Assembly (NCBI GenBank): GCA_900539265.1
Contig: UQBM01000005.1
Span: forward strand, 18,365-82,364
Reading direction: 5' to 3'
DNA length: 64,000 nt
Source: an uncultured Mollicutes bacterium
GTDB lineage: Bacteria; Bacillota_I; Bacilli_A; ML615J-28; CAG-313
Every line of letters starts with the position of its first letter. Position 1 is the stretch's first letter. Positions 39,993-50,122 of the stretch are shown in pieces. The notes under the pieces were generated by a model. The model was not told the origin of the DNA. It searched no databases and was given only the letters and a program-made list of their open reading frames with translations. A program made the position numbers and the translations under genes.

Positions 39993-40911
39993 AAGTAATA
40001 CTATAATTCAAAAAAGTTTAATGGATAAAATTTGGCGGTATCTTTTTTTAGCAGTCGCTTTAATTTGTTCATCAGTTATTATTTTTATAGTTTTGTTTAT
40101 TTTGATAAAAGGATTAACTCCTTTTATTAAAAACTATAATATTGATGGTGTTTTTTATAAAGTAGATTTTATAAAATTTATATTTGGAATTAGATGGTTT
40201 AAAAATCCAAATATTTATGGTATTGGTTTTATTATTGTTAATACAATTTATGTTACTATTTTATCGTTGCTTATTGCTATTCCAATTTCAATTTTAACTG
40301 CTCTTTTTATAGCAAAAATTGCTCCTAAAAAGATTAGTAGTATATTAAGTTATATTATTGAGTTACTATCAAGTATTCCTTCGGTTATTTATGGGATGTT
40401 TGGAATGGGAATAGTAACCAAAATAGTAAAAGAATTTAGTAATTTTTTTGGATATCAAAGTGCTGGAGGGCTTTCAGTATTAACAGTTGCAATTGTACTA
40501 GCAATAATGATTATTCCAACTATTACGATGATTTCGGTTTCCTCAATTAAGGCGGTGAAAAAAACATATATTGAGGGCTCTCTTGCACTTGGAGCCTCAA
40601 CTACGCAAACAAATTTTAAAATTGTTTTATCAAGCGCAAAAAATGGAATATTTTCTGGTATCATACTAGGAATAGGTAGAGCATTAGGTGAAGCCACCGC
40701 AGTTTCAATGGTTGCTGGAAATCCTAGTTCAGGTCCTAATTTTCATCCATTTGAGGCAACGAAAACTTTAACATCTACAATGCTTCAAGGTTTAACAGAG
40801 GCAGAAGGTTTAGAATATGATATAAGATTTAGTGTAGGAATTGTTTTAATCATTTTAATTTTAGGTAGTAATTTACTTTTGAATTTAGTGAAAAGGAGAA
40901 TAAATATATAA
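39973..40911 (+). CDS. pstC: phosphate ABC transporter permease PstC
   Basis: This 312-residue protein has six membrane segments. The permease coupling loop is EGSLALGASTTQTNFKIVLSSAKNGIFSGIILGIGRALGEATAV. The frame is open upstream inside the kinase gene, but GAGG lies before the ATG at 39973. Forms the channel with PstA. Stop and next start overlap (TAATG). Confidence 0.92.
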   Translation: MKKQTDKSNTIIQKSLMDKIWRYLFLAVALICSSVIIFIVLFILIKGLTPFIKNYNIDGVFYKVDFIKFIFGIRWFKNPNIYGIGFIIVNTIYVTILSLLIAIPISILTALFIAKIAPKKISSILSYIIELLSSIPSVIYGMFGMGIVTKIVKEFSNFFGYQSAGGLSVLTVAIVLAIMIIPTITMISVSSIKAVKKTYIEGSLALGASTTQTNFKIVLSSAKNGIFSGIILGIGRALGEATAVSMVAGNPSSGPNFHPFEATKTLTSTMLQGLTEAEGLEYDIRFSVGIVLIILILGSNLLLNLVKRRINI

Positions 40912-42149
40912 TGCAAGCATTAAATAATAATTTGTCAACTAAATTGAAAAAGCAAAAAATTAAGGACAATATTTTAAATATTATTACCTGGATTGTTTCA
41001 AGTTTCGGATTTATTATTTTAATAACTTTATTAACATTTATCTTTGTCAAAGGTAGTAAAACATTATCATTTGATTTACTGTTTAGTAATTATTCTAAAA
41101 CAACTTATTCCTTAGAAAAAACTTATAATACATCACAATTCTTTATTGATCCAAAATTAGAAAATACATATTTTTCTAGTATTTGGGGAATATCTTTACA
41201 AAATGATAAAGATGCGGAAGGATTAGATGTTGTGACAATTGCATATATTGATGAAAATTCCCCCTTTAATGAGTTAATAGAAAAAAATTCTGGTTCATCT
41301 ATTCAAATTAAAGTAGGTTATCAGATATCAAAAATAGTTCTAATTAAAGAAGATGGTAAAACAATTTATGGAATTGCTAAAAAGGGAGCCTCAGATATGG
41401 TTGATTGCTTAAATCAGTCAAAAACAATTTCAGATGTAATTATTACAACAGGAGGAGGGGGAATACGCGGTTCTCTTTTAACGACAATTTATCTAATTAT
41501 TATAACGCTTATCATCGCAATACCATTAGGAGTTGGAGGAGCTATATATTTAAATGAATATGCAAAAGATAATAAGTTTACTGCCATAATTAGAACAATG
41601 ATTGATATGACATCAGGAATTCCTTCAATTATTTTTGGTTTAGTAGGGGCTATTATCTTTATTCCAATCTTTAATAAGGTGATTAATTCAAGTGGAGGCA
41701 GTATTATATCAGGAGCATTTACTATGTCTATTATCTTATTACCAATCATAATTAAAACAACGGAAGAGGCTTTGAAAGCTATACCACAAGATTATCGAAA
41801 CGCATCTTTGGCACTAGGTGCATCTAAAATTCAAACAATCTTTAAAGTAATTTTACCAAATGCAATAAACGGTATTTTAACTGCTATCTTACTTTCAATT
41901 GGAAGAATTATTGGAGAATCAGCGGCTCTTATTTATGCTATAGGTACGGCAATTAAAGATAAAGCAATTTTAAATGAAAAATCTACAACTTTAGCTGTTC
42001 ATATATGGACTTTACTTGAAGGAGATAACCCTAATTATGAACATGCATGTGCTATTGCAATTGTTATTTTATTGACGGTTTTAGTTTTGAGTATTCTAAT
42101 AAAAATTGTTTCAAAATTTTTAAACAAGGAGAAAAACAATGCTATCTAA
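40911..42149 (+). CDS. pstA: phosphate ABC transporter permease PstA with a large extracytoplasmic insertion
   Basis: 412 residues, against about 290 for usual PstA. After TM1 (residues 24-46) come about 110 extra residues before TM2. These include VVTIAYIDENSPFNELIEKN and KVGYQISKIVLIKEDGK, which read like a PDZ-type fold (ligand loop replaced, 'G..I..I' core). The rest is standard: NASLALGASKIQTIFKVILPNAINGILTAILLSIGRIIGESAAL. It overlaps pstB by 11 bases. Confidence 0.9.
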   Translation: MQALNNNLSTKLKKQKIKDNILNIITWIVSSFGFIILITLLTFIFVKGSKTLSFDLLFSNYSKTTYSLEKTYNTSQFFIDPKLENTYFSSIWGISLQNDKDAEGLDVVTIAYIDENSPFNELIEKNSGSSIQIKVGYQISKIVLIKEDGKTIYGIAKKGASDMVDCLNQSKTISDVIITTGGGGIRGSLLTTIYLIIITLIIAIPLGVGGAIYLNEYAKDNKFTAIIRTMIDMTSGIPSIIFGLVGAIIFIPIFNKVINSSGGSIISGAFTMSIILLPIIIKTTEEALKAIPQDYRNASLALGASKIQTIFKVILPNAINGILTAILLSIGRIIGESAALIYAIGTAIKDKAILNEKSTTLAVHIWTLLEGDNPNYEHACAIAIVILLTVLVLSILIKIVSKFLNKEKNNAI

Positions 42150-42915
42150 AGAATTATTAAAAAAAACATCGCCTATTTTTGAAATAAAGGATGTCAATTT
42201 AAATTATGGTGAAAAGCAAGTTTTAAAAAATATTAATTTAAGTATTTATAAGAATCAAGTTACTGCTTTCATTGGACCATCTGGTTGTGGAAAATCTACT
42301 TTACTTAGATGTTTAAATCGTATGAATGATTTAATTGAAAATTGCACGATAAATGGAACCATAAAATATAAAAAAGAAGATATAAAGCAAATGAATCCAA
42401 TTGATTTAAGGACTAAGGTGGGTATGGTTTTTCAAAATCCTAATCCTTTTCCAATGTCAATTTTTGATAATATTGCTTATGGTCCTAGATGCCAAGGTTT
42501 AAAAAATAAGGAAAAACTGCGTTTGATTGTTGAGGATTCCTTAAAGAAAGCAGGGCTTTTTGAAGAAGTAAAGGATCGACTAAAGGATAACGCTTTAGGA
42601 TTATCAGGTGGTCAACAACAGCGATTATGCATAGCTAGATGTATTGCAATGGCGCCAGAGGTAATTTTAATGGATGAGCCAACATCTGCGTTAGACCCAA
42701 TTGCAACTCTTAAGATTGAAGAATTAATTAATAGTTTAAAAAAGGATTTTACAATAGTAATTGTGACCCACAATATGCAACAAGCAAGTAGAATCTCCGA
42801 TTATACAGCCTTTTTTATGCTAGGTGAAATCGTAGAATTTAATGAAACCATTAGTTTATTTAGTAATCCTCGAAATAAAAAAACTGAAGATTATATTACG
42901 GGAAGGTTTGGATAA
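42139..42915 (+). CDS. pstB: phosphate ABC transporter ATPase PstB
   Basis: This 258-residue protein has Walker A GPSGCGKST, the PstB-specific RCLNRMNDL, GMVFQNPNPFPMSIFDNI, signature LSGGQQQRLCIAR, Walker B VILMDEPTSALDP and the TGRFG end. Energises phosphate uptake through PstCA. The start could also be an ATG slightly inside; the chosen start is the first ATG after GGAG. Confidence 0.95.
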   Translation: MLSKELLKKTSPIFEIKDVNLNYGEKQVLKNINLSIYKNQVTAFIGPSGCGKSTLLRCLNRMNDLIENCTINGTIKYKKEDIKQMNPIDLRTKVGMVFQNPNPFPMSIFDNIAYGPRCQGLKNKEKLRLIVEDSLKKAGLFEEVKDRLKDNALGLSGGQQQRLCIARCIAMAPEVILMDEPTSALDPIATLKIEELINSLKKDFTIVIVTHNMQQASRISDYTAFFMLGEIVEFNETISLFSNPRNKKTEDYITGRFG

Positions 42916-42916
42916 T

Positions 42917-43546
42917 ATGCAATTACAAAGTGAAATTAAATATTTAAAACAAATGTTAATAAAAATGGCTGATCAAGTAAAAAATAATATTACAGATGCA
43001 GTAGCTTTTTATACAAAAAAAACAAAACCAATTATTATTAATGATAAAATAGTTAATCAATATGAAGAATTAATAGATGAAATTTGTTTTAATCTTTTAA
43101 TTAAAGAAAGATTATTTGCAAAAGATTTACGAGAAGTAATTGCCATTTTAAAACTTGTTGCTGATATTGAAAGAATAGGTGATCATGCTGAAGATATTAT
43201 GGAATTTAGTCAAAAATTAGAGACCATTGATATTAAGAATAGTGAAAATATTAATAAAATGGTTCAGATTGCTTTAAAAATGATAAATGATGCCATTCTT
43301 AGTTTTGTCAATGAAGATATTGAATTGGCCAAGAAGACAATTTTATTGGATGATGAAGTTGATCATATTTATGCTATGATTATCTCAGATTTAATTCATT
43401 TTGATAAAAACACAGAATATGCTATTCCTTATATTATATATACAACTCTTGTAGCAAAATATATTGAAAGAATTGCTGACCATGCATCAAATATTGCCGA
43501 ATGGGTTAGTTATATTATTGAAGGTGCTGTATTTAAAAATAACTGA
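42917..43546 (+). CDS. phoU: phosphate signalling protein PhoU
   Basis: This 209-residue all-helical protein has two PhoU repeats with metal-binding E/DxxxD patterns (ADIERIGDHAEDIMEF and KYIERIADHASNIAEW). PhoU links Pst transport to PhoR activity. One base lies between the pstB stop and this ATG. Terminator follows. Confidence 0.93.
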   Translation: MQLQSEIKYLKQMLIKMADQVKNNITDAVAFYTKKTKPIIINDKIVNQYEELIDEICFNLLIKERLFAKDLREVIAILKLVADIERIGDHAEDIMEFSQKLETIDIKNSENINKMVQIALKMINDAILSFVNEDIELAKKTILLDDEVDHIYAMIISDLIHFDKNTEYAIPYIIYTTLVAKYIERIADHASNIAEWVSYIIEGAVFKNN

Positions 43547-43568
43547 CATTAAAATGTCAGTTATAATA
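43541..43568 (+). terminator. terminator of the pst-phoU operon
   Basis: AACTGACAT / ATGTCAGTT stem with a 4-nt loop and a weak A/T tail. Confidence 0.65.
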
Positions 43569-43609
43569 TTTGTTATTGAATACATTTTATACATAATAAT
43601 ACATTTAAG

Positions 43610-43638
43610 TTGAAAAAGAAAGCCAAATATAGTATAAT
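43610..43638 (+). promoter_or_regulatory. promoter of ABC-2 export cluster
   Basis: TTGAAA, 17 bp, TATAAT, 27 bases before the start at 43665. Confidence 0.8.
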
Positions 43639-43664
43639 AAGTTTATTATTTATGAAGGAGAGAA

Positions 43665-44447
43665 ATGATGGAAGAAATATTAATAGTTAATAATTTGAGG
43701 AAAACTTTTAAATTAACTGCTAAGCAGCGAAAAATTAACAAAACAGATGATTTGTATAAAGTTGCCGTAGATGGCCTATCCTTTAAAGCTTATAAAGGAG
43801 AAATTTATGGTTTATTAGGACCAAATGGTGCAGGAAAGACAACAACTCTTAGAATTATATCAACACTGATTAAGGCAGATAGTGGCAATGTGTTAGTTGA
43901 TAACATTGATATTGCGAAAAATCCTGATATGGTTCGTCAAAGAATTGGTTTTTTGACAAGTGAGTTAAAACTAGAAGATTTTTTCACTCCTAATTATTTA
44001 TACGATTATTTTTCGGCTCTGCACAAAATTGAAAAGGATGTATCAGATCAAAGAAAAAATTATTTATTTAAAAAATTTGGTATTGATAATTTTAAAGAGG
44101 TTAAAATTGGTGATTTATCAACAGGAATGAAACAGAAAGTATCGCTTGTAATCTCAATTGTTCATAATCCAGAAATTATTATTTTTGATGAGCCAACTAA
44201 TGGATTAGATGTTATTACAGCAAAGTCAGTTACTGATTTTTTGATTGAATTAAAAAAAGAAGGAAAGACAATAATTCTTTCAACGCATATTTTTTCGCTT
44301 GTTGAAAAATTATGTGATCGTGTAGGAATTATTTTTGATGGCAAAATGGTTAAGGATGATAGTTTAACAAATTTAACAAAAGAAAAAACATTAGAAGATG
44401 TCTTTTTTGAATTATATGATGAAAGGATTGGTGATAAATATGAATAA
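43665..44447 (+). CDS. ABC transporter ATPase, NatA-type
   Basis: This 260-residue protein has Walker A GPNGAGKTT, signature LSTGMKQKV, Walker B IIFDEPTNGLD and switch His in LSTHIF. This DrrA/NatA-like class works with ABC-2 permeases in export. AAGGAG lies before two adjacent ATGs (43665, 43668). The following permease gene overlaps its end, making a two-gene exporter; NatAB sodium or drug efflux is the nearest precedent, and the substrate is unknown. Confidence 0.88.
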   Translation: MMEEILIVNNLRKTFKLTAKQRKINKTDDLYKVAVDGLSFKAYKGEIYGLLGPNGAGKTTTLRIISTLIKADSGNVLVDNIDIAKNPDMVRQRIGFLTSELKLEDFFTPNYLYDYFSALHKIEKDVSDQRKNYLFKKFGIDNFKEVKIGDLSTGMKQKVSLVISIVHNPEIIIFDEPTNGLDVITAKSVTDFLIELKKEGKTIILSTHIFSLVEKLCDRVGIIFDGKMVKDDSLTNLTKEKTLEDVFFELYDERIGDKYE

Positions 44448-45609
44448 TATATGGACAATTGTAAAAAAAGAATTAAAAAGATTTTTTACTGATCCAAGAA
44501 TGATTATGGGTTTAATATTACCAGGTGTTTTAATATTTGTTATTTATAATTTAATGGGAAACATTTCAATGGAGAAGATATCACCTACCATTACTGATTT
44601 TACGATTTATATTGAAAATGAGCCAACAGAGTTTCAATCTTTTTTAAATAAAGATGGATGGAATATAAATAAAAATGGAGAAAATTTATCAAAAGATAAG
44701 ATTATAGATAAAATAAAAGGTAAAGAGGTTGATCTTTATATTATATATGAAGAAGATTTTTATCAAAAGATGCTTGCTTATGATATTAATACAGGAAAGA
44801 TAGCACCTAATATAGAAATATATTATAATTCTACTTCGGAATCATCTAATTTATTGTATAATTATTATCTGGAGGTATTAAATCAATATGAAAGTAATAT
44901 TTCAAATAAATTTGATATTAATCGAGATTTGGATATCAAATATGATGTAGCTAAAAAAGAAGATACGACAATTCAAATCATTTCAATGATGTTACCTTTT
45001 TTATTAATGGTTTTTCTTTTTTCAGGAGCAATGGGAGTATGTAGTGAATCTGTAGCAGGCGAAAAAGAAAGAGGAACGATTGCAACATTATTAATAACAC
45101 CGACTAGGAGAAGTCATATTGCTATTGGGAAAATACTATCACTTGGGATTACTTCTTTAGTTTCAGCACTTGTAAGCTTTTTGGGTCTAATGTTATCACT
45201 GCCAAAATTAATGGGGACAGATTTTTCGTTTCAAGCATATGGTTTTTCAACAATTATTTTGATGCTAGTTTTAATAGTTATTACTGTATTACTGTTCACA
45301 ACGCTTCTTACAATTGTATCAACTTTTGCTAAAAGTGTAAAAGAAGCAACCTCTTATGCAATACCTTTGATGATGATCGTATTGTTAGTTGGTATTACTA
45401 ATTTTATGTCGACAACAGTTTCTAGTAATTATTTGTTATATATCATTCCTATTTATAATATTGTTCAGTGCTTAATTGGCGTATTCAGTATTACAATAGA
45501 TCCAGTTTCTTTTGCTATTTGTATCATAAGTAATGCAATTTACATTGGAATTGGTGTCTTTTTATTGACAAAAATGTTTAATAATGAACGTATAATTTTT
45601 AATAGGTAA
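44440..45609 (+). CDS. ABC-2 permease, NatB-type
   Basis: This 389-residue protein begins MNNIWTIVKKELKRFFTDPRMIMGLILPGVLIF. It has one N-terminal helix, a 130-residue outside domain, then five C-terminal helices with SESVAGEKERGTIATLLITPTRR, the hallmark coupling motif of NatB/YhaP-like permeases. It overlaps the ATPase gene by 8 bases. The start is inside the longer open frame because the family N-terminus begins there. Confidence 0.88.
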   Translation: MNNIWTIVKKELKRFFTDPRMIMGLILPGVLIFVIYNLMGNISMEKISPTITDFTIYIENEPTEFQSFLNKDGWNINKNGENLSKDKIIDKIKGKEVDLYIIYEEDFYQKMLAYDINTGKIAPNIEIYYNSTSESSNLLYNYYLEVLNQYESNISNKFDINRDLDIKYDVAKKEDTTIQIISMMLPFLLMVFLFSGAMGVCSESVAGEKERGTIATLLITPTRRSHIAIGKILSLGITSLVSALVSFLGLMLSLPKLMGTDFSFQAYGFSTIILMLVLIVITVLLFTTLLTIVSTFAKSVKEATSYAIPLMMIVLLVGITNFMSTTVSSNYLLYIIPIYNIVQCLIGVFSITIDPVSFAICIISNAIYIGIGVFLLTKMFNNERIIFNR

Positions 45610-45614
45610 AATAT

Positions 45615-46535
45615 ATGCATAAAATAATTGAGATAAATAATCTTAATAAAAGTTTTGGTAAAATCAAAGCAGTGGAAGATTTGAGTTTTGCCGTCAAAGA
45701 AGGCGAATTATTTGCCTTTTTAGGAATAAATGGTGCAGGTAAGAGTACAACGATTTCAATTATGTGTGGACAACTTAAAAAGGATAGTGGTCAAATCATA
45801 ATTGATGGATATGACATGGATAAAGTATCAGATGTTAATTTAATAAAAAAAGAAATAGGTATTGTTTTTCAAGATTCGGTTTTAGACAAATCATTGACTG
45901 TATATGATAATTTGAAAAGTAGAGCTTCTCTATATGGAATTTATAAGGAAAAATTTGTTGAGCAACTTGAGAGAGTTTCCAAGATTTTGGATTTTGAAAA
46001 TTTATTAAATCGTCCATATGGTAAATTGTCTGGTGGTCAAAAAAGAAGAATTGATATTGCAAGAGCAATTATTCATAATCCTAAAATTTTAATTTTAGAT
46101 GAACCTACGACAGGATTGGATCCGCGCACAAGAACTCTTGTATGGAACGCAATCGAAAGTTTAAGAAAAGAATCAAAAATGACAGTCTTTTTAACGACTC
46201 ATTATATGGAAGAGGCAAGCGATGCTGATTATGTTGTTATAATTGATGAGGGAAAAAAAGTTGCAAGTGGCACTCCTTTAGATTTAAAAAATAAATATAC
46301 TGGTGATTTTATAACTTTTTATAATGTTTGTGAAGATGATATTAAAAAAACTAATCTTTCATATCAAAAGATTAATGACTATTATCGAGTATTAGTTTCT
46401 AACACAAAAGAAGTTGTAACTTTAATTCATAAGTATCCTAACTTATTTATTGATTTTGAAATTACTAAAGGAAAAATGGATGATGTTTTTCTTGCAGCAA
46501 CAGGGAAAGTTTTAACAGGAGAGGATAGTTTATAA
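45615..46535 (+). CDS. ABC-2 exporter ATPase (DrrA-like)
   Basis: This 306-residue protein has Walker A GINGAGKST, QDSVLDKSLTVYDNL, signature LSGGQKRRIDIARA, Walker B LILDEPTTGLDP and a C-terminal DUF4162-like region ending in MDDVFLAATG. Pairs with the next gene (overlap TAATG). A second export pair in the same operon as the NatAB-like pair. Confidence 0.9.
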   Translation: MHKIIEINNLNKSFGKIKAVEDLSFAVKEGELFAFLGINGAGKSTTISIMCGQLKKDSGQIIIDGYDMDKVSDVNLIKKEIGIVFQDSVLDKSLTVYDNLKSRASLYGIYKEKFVEQLERVSKILDFENLLNRPYGKLSGGQKRRIDIARAIIHNPKILILDEPTTGLDPRTRTLVWNAIESLRKESKMTVFLTTHYMEEASDADYVVIIDEGKKVASGTPLDLKNKYTGDFITFYNVCEDDIKKTNLSYQKINDYYRVLVSNTKEVVTLIHKYPNLFIDFEITKGKMDDVFLAATGKVLTGEDSL

Positions 46536-47437
46536 TGAGGACAATGGGATATATAATTAAACGTAATATAAAATTATTTTTTAAAGATAAAGGAATGTTA
46601 ATTTCATCACTCATTACTCCAATTATTTTGCTTGTCTTGTATATTACTTTTTTAGGACGTATTTATAAGGATATTTTCATTCAACATTTTCCCGAAAGTT
46701 TTAAAATTGATGATAAATTAATCAATGGATTTGTGAGTAGTCAGTTATTTTCTTCTTTATTTGCGGTTAGTTGTATTACTATTTCTTTTTGTAATAATTT
46801 AATTATGATTCAAGATAAAGTGACTGGAGCTAGTAATGATTTTATTACCTCTCCAATAAGAAAACCACTAATTATTGGTAGTTATTATTTTTCAACTGTT
46901 TTTAGTTCCTTAATTATTTGTTTTTTAGCTATGATTGTCTGTTTTATATACATGGGAATTGTAGGATGGTATTTATCGATAGTTGACGTTTTATTAATTA
47001 TGTTAGATATAATTTTATTGGTTTTATTTGGTACTACTCTTTCAACAATTATATGTTATCCACTTAAAACTCAAGGTCAGATGTCAGCAGTAGGAACCAT
47101 TATAAGTTCAGGTTATGGTTTTATATGTGGAGCTTATATGCCAATATCGCAATTTGGAAATGTTCTTCAAAATATTTTGTCATTTTTTCCTAGTACATAT
47201 GCGACATCTCTAATTAGAAATCATACTATGAGGGGAATAATATCTGAGATGAAAAAGATAGGTTTTCCAAATGAGGCAATAATTAATATCGAGAATTCAG
47301 TTGACTATAATACTTATTTTTTTGGTAATCTAGTCAAAGTATGGCAAATGTATTTAATTTTAGGAGGATTTATCATCATCATGATTATATTTTTTGTTGT
47401 GTTAAATAAAATAAAACTTAAAAACAAAAATAATTAA
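46535..47437 (+). CDS. ABC-2 permease
   Basis: This 300-residue protein has six membrane segments. It begins KRNIKLFFKDKGMLISSLITPIILLVLYITFLG and has the motif VTGASNDFITSPIRKPLIIGSYYFS and GYGFICGAYMPISQFG, typical of DrrB/YadH-like permeases. Exports an unknown substrate with the preceding ATPase. Confidence 0.88.
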   Translation: MRTMGYIIKRNIKLFFKDKGMLISSLITPIILLVLYITFLGRIYKDIFIQHFPESFKIDDKLINGFVSSQLFSSLFAVSCITISFCNNLIMIQDKVTGASNDFITSPIRKPLIIGSYYFSTVFSSLIICFLAMIVCFIYMGIVGWYLSIVDVLLIMLDIILLVLFGTTLSTIICYPLKTQGQMSAVGTIISSGYGFICGAYMPISQFGNVLQNILSFFPSTYATSLIRNHTMRGIISEMKKIGFPNEAIINIENSVDYNTYFFGNLVKVWQMYLILGGFIIIMIIFFVVLNKIKLKNKNN

Positions 47438-47451
47438 TTATATTATTTTAG

Positions 47452-47490
47452 ACCATTGGCAAATTGAAAATTTGTTAATGGTTTATTTTA
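47452..47490 (+). terminator. terminator of the export cluster
   Basis: ACCATTGGCAAAT / ATTTGTTAATGGT, a 13-pair stem with two G-U pairs, 5-nt loop, then TTATTTTAT. Confidence 0.75.
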
Positions 47491-47634
47491 TAATATTTAT
47501 TTTTTAAAATGAAAGTTGTTATTTACAAAATAATTATTTAGTTAATAATTTTTTTGTACATAATAAGGCATCTTTTTAGTTAAATTAAAAAAATGTGATA
47601 TAATATAAATGATAGTCATTATAAGGTGAGTAAA

Positions 47635-48213
47635 ATGTTACATATTTATTATGCAGAAATGAAAGAAAATAATAATATCGATATTGAAATATTTCCTGAT
47701 ATTATAAAGGACTACTTATTGAAAAAGAAAAATCAAAAAGTTTTTAATTCTTCAATATTTTCATGGTATTGTTTAGATTTAATTGTAAAAAAACATTATC
47801 ATAAAAATTTAAAAGAGTTAGATTTTTATTTTACAAAAAATGGTAAACCTGCTGTTAGAGCCTTTTATTTTAATATAAGTCATTCAATAGATTTTTGTGC
47901 TGTTGCAATTTCTAATAAAAAAATAGGAATAGATGTAGAAAAAGTTAGAAAAATTGATAATATTGAAAATATGGTTGATAAATTATTTTGGTGTTTACCA
48001 CTAAATAATAAAGATTTATTAATAAATTTTTTTATTGGCTTTACCCAATATGAGGCACTAATTAAATATAATGGAGAAACAGTAGGATATCCTAAGAGAC
48101 AATTAATGATAAGAAAAGATGTAGAGACAAACTTAATTGAATATAATAACAACTTATATGTGCTTTCTTATAAAGGATGTGAAAAAGCTAAAATAAGTGA
48201 AATTATTATTTAA
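47635..48213 (+). CDS. 4'-phosphopantetheinyl transferase (Sfp type)
   Basis: This 192-residue enzyme transfers phosphopantetheine from CoA to carrier proteins. Family motifs: KNGKPAV, FNISHSIDFCAVAIS and the Mg-binding GIDVEKVRKID. The usual W..KEA helix reads FTQYEALIKY, keeping Glu but replacing the Lys. AAGGTG is the ribosome binding site, so the ATG at 47635 is preferred over GTG at 47626. No carrier-protein gene lies nearby. A TATAAT with extended -10 is at about 47600. Confidence 0.82.
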   Translation: MLHIYYAEMKENNNIDIEIFPDIIKDYLLKKKNQKVFNSSIFSWYCLDLIVKKHYHKNLKELDFYFTKNGKPAVRAFYFNISHSIDFCAVAISNKKIGIDVEKVRKIDNIENMVDKLFWCLPLNNKDLLINFFIGFTQYEALIKYNGETVGYPKRQLMIRKDVETNLIEYNNNLYVLSYKGCEKAKISEIII

Positions 48214-48244
48214 AAATTTTTAATATAAAGGAAAGGAAATATTT

Positions 48245-50047
48245 ATGAGAGCATTGAAAAGAATTGTTTTTGTGATTGCAATTAGCATTTTGACCCTTTG
48301 TGTAGCTAGTTGTGATGATTGTCAAGGTGAACTAGATCCATCTACTTTTGATGATTTTGCTAATGAAGTTTTTATGTTACTAATAGGTAATGATGAGATG
48401 ACTTCTAATTTTTTATTTGAACATCCTGAAAATTTTGGTCTAGAACATTATGAACCTTCACTACCAACACCAGGATTAACATCAGATGCTAGTAAGGTTC
48501 TTATAAATTTAACCATTGGTAGAATTAAACGATATGATTATAATAAGTTAAATGAAGATCAACAAATAACTTATCATATTATTGTCGATTTAGTTGATAA
48601 TATTAATGCCAAAACTATGGAAATGGGATATTTAAGCAATAATTATTTAGGCTCTTATCTTGGATATCAAGCACAGTTACCATTACTTTTAGTAGAATAT
48701 AAATTTAGAACAAAATTAGATATTGAAAATTATTTTAAATATTTAGAATTAGTTCCAGAAACTTTTAAAACTTATGTTGATTTTGAAATAGAAAAAGCAA
48801 ATAATGGTTATGGAATGCCTGATTTTGTAATTGATAAGGTTGTTACTCAATGTCAAAATTTTATTTCAAAGGTTGATACTTCAGAACATTTTATGATTAC
48901 AACAATTAATAAAAAAATCGATGAATGCGATTTTCTAACATTAGAAGAAAAAACTTTATATAAAAATACTAATGTTGAAAAAGTAATGGGTCCATTACTT
49001 GAGGGTTATCGCTATGTACAAACGGAACTGCCAAAATTAAAAGGCAGAGCAACGAATAATATGGGGCTTGCTCATTATGTAAATTCTAAAGGTGAAGAAA
49101 TTGGTAAGATGTATTATGAACTTGATTTTCAAGATACTGTAGGTTATAAGATTTCGGTAAATGATGCTATTCAATATATTGAAAATAAAATTGCTATGTA
49201 TGAAGAAAAATTAACATATTATCAAAATTTAGTTTTAACCAATGAAGATTTTAGAAATGAAGTTTTGAACTATCAATTGATGAATCAAACTCCAGAAGAA
49301 CAACTTTCGTATTATGAAACAGCTTTTGATATGTATTTTCCACCGCTTACTTCTAAACCTAAAATAACAGTTAAATACATTGATAAAGCAATGGAAGATA
49401 ATTTTAGTCCAGCTGCTTATATGACAAGTGCAATTGATAATTTTACAGAAGAATTTATTTATTTAAATAATGCAGATATTAGGGATGAATTTGGTAATCT
49501 TGATTATAATTATTTATATACAACATTAGCACATGAAGGATATCCTGGACATCTATATCAAAATGTTTATTTTAAAAATAAAGATGTTAACATTTTAAGA
49601 AAAGTTTTAAAATCATCTGGTTATTCAGAAGGATGGGCAACTTATACAGAAATTTTTAGTTTTGAATTATTAAGAGGAAAATATTCTGATGAGTTTGTTG
49701 ATTACTTAATTTTCCAAGAAGAATACAATGCAGCAATTTACTCACGAATTGATATGGGAATTCATTATGATGGTTGGGATATTAATGATTTAAGAAACTT
49801 TATTTTAGACTTTAATCCTAATGCTAGTGAAGAAGCTATCAGAGCAACTTTTGAACAATTAGTTGAAATTCCTAATAACTTTCAAACGTATTTTTTCACT
49901 TATTTTAAAATTAAAGATTTACAACTAAAAGTCAAAGAGTTAGCTGGAAATGATTTTGATTACAAAATTTTTCATACATATATTTTGGATTGTGGACCTG
50001 CCCCACTTAGATATGTTGAAGAATATGTTTTATCTAAATATGAATAA
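48245..50047 (+). CDS. DUF885-family putative metallopeptidase lipoprotein
   Basis: 600 residues with a lipobox CVASC, so outer-face anchored. The DUF885 (M32-like) signature is the HExxxH-like TTLAHEGYPGHLYQNVYF near residue 433 with a downstream Glu in SGYSEGWATYTEIFSFE. Residues PSDA/PGLTSD and the C-terminal DCGPAPL motif also fit. By family it is a zinc-dependent carboxypeptidase-like enzyme; direct evidence for the substrate is lacking. Confidence 0.85.
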   Translation: MRALKRIVFVIAISILTLCVASCDDCQGELDPSTFDDFANEVFMLLIGNDEMTSNFLFEHPENFGLEHYEPSLPTPGLTSDASKVLINLTIGRIKRYDYNKLNEDQQITYHIIVDLVDNINAKTMEMGYLSNNYLGSYLGYQAQLPLLLVEYKFRTKLDIENYFKYLELVPETFKTYVDFEIEKANNGYGMPDFVIDKVVTQCQNFISKVDTSEHFMITTINKKIDECDFLTLEEKTLYKNTNVEKVMGPLLEGYRYVQTELPKLKGRATNNMGLAHYVNSKGEEIGKMYYELDFQDTVGYKISVNDAIQYIENKIAMYEEKLTYYQNLVLTNEDFRNEVLNYQLMNQTPEEQLSYYETAFDMYFPPLTSKPKITVKYIDKAMEDNFSPAAYMTSAIDNFTEEFIYLNNADIRDEFGNLDYNYLYTTLAHEGYPGHLYQNVYFKNKDVNILRKVLKSSGYSEGWATYTEIFSFELLRGKYSDEFVDYLIFQEEYNAAIYSRIDMGIHYDGWDINDLRNFILDFNPNASEEAIRATFEQLVEIPNNFQTYFFTYFKIKDLQLKVKELAGNDFDYKIFHTYILDCGPAPLRYVEEYVLSKYE

Positions 50048-50058
50048 AAGCCTATAAC

Positions 50059-50087
50059 TTGAAAAAAACATAGAAATTTAGTATAAT
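50059..50087 (+). promoter_or_regulatory. promoter of tig
   Basis: TTGAAA, 17 bp, TATAAT, then AAGGAG at the tig start. Confidence 0.8.
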
Positions 50088-50122
50088 AATAAAGCATATA
50101 AAAAAATTTAAGGAGAAATAAA

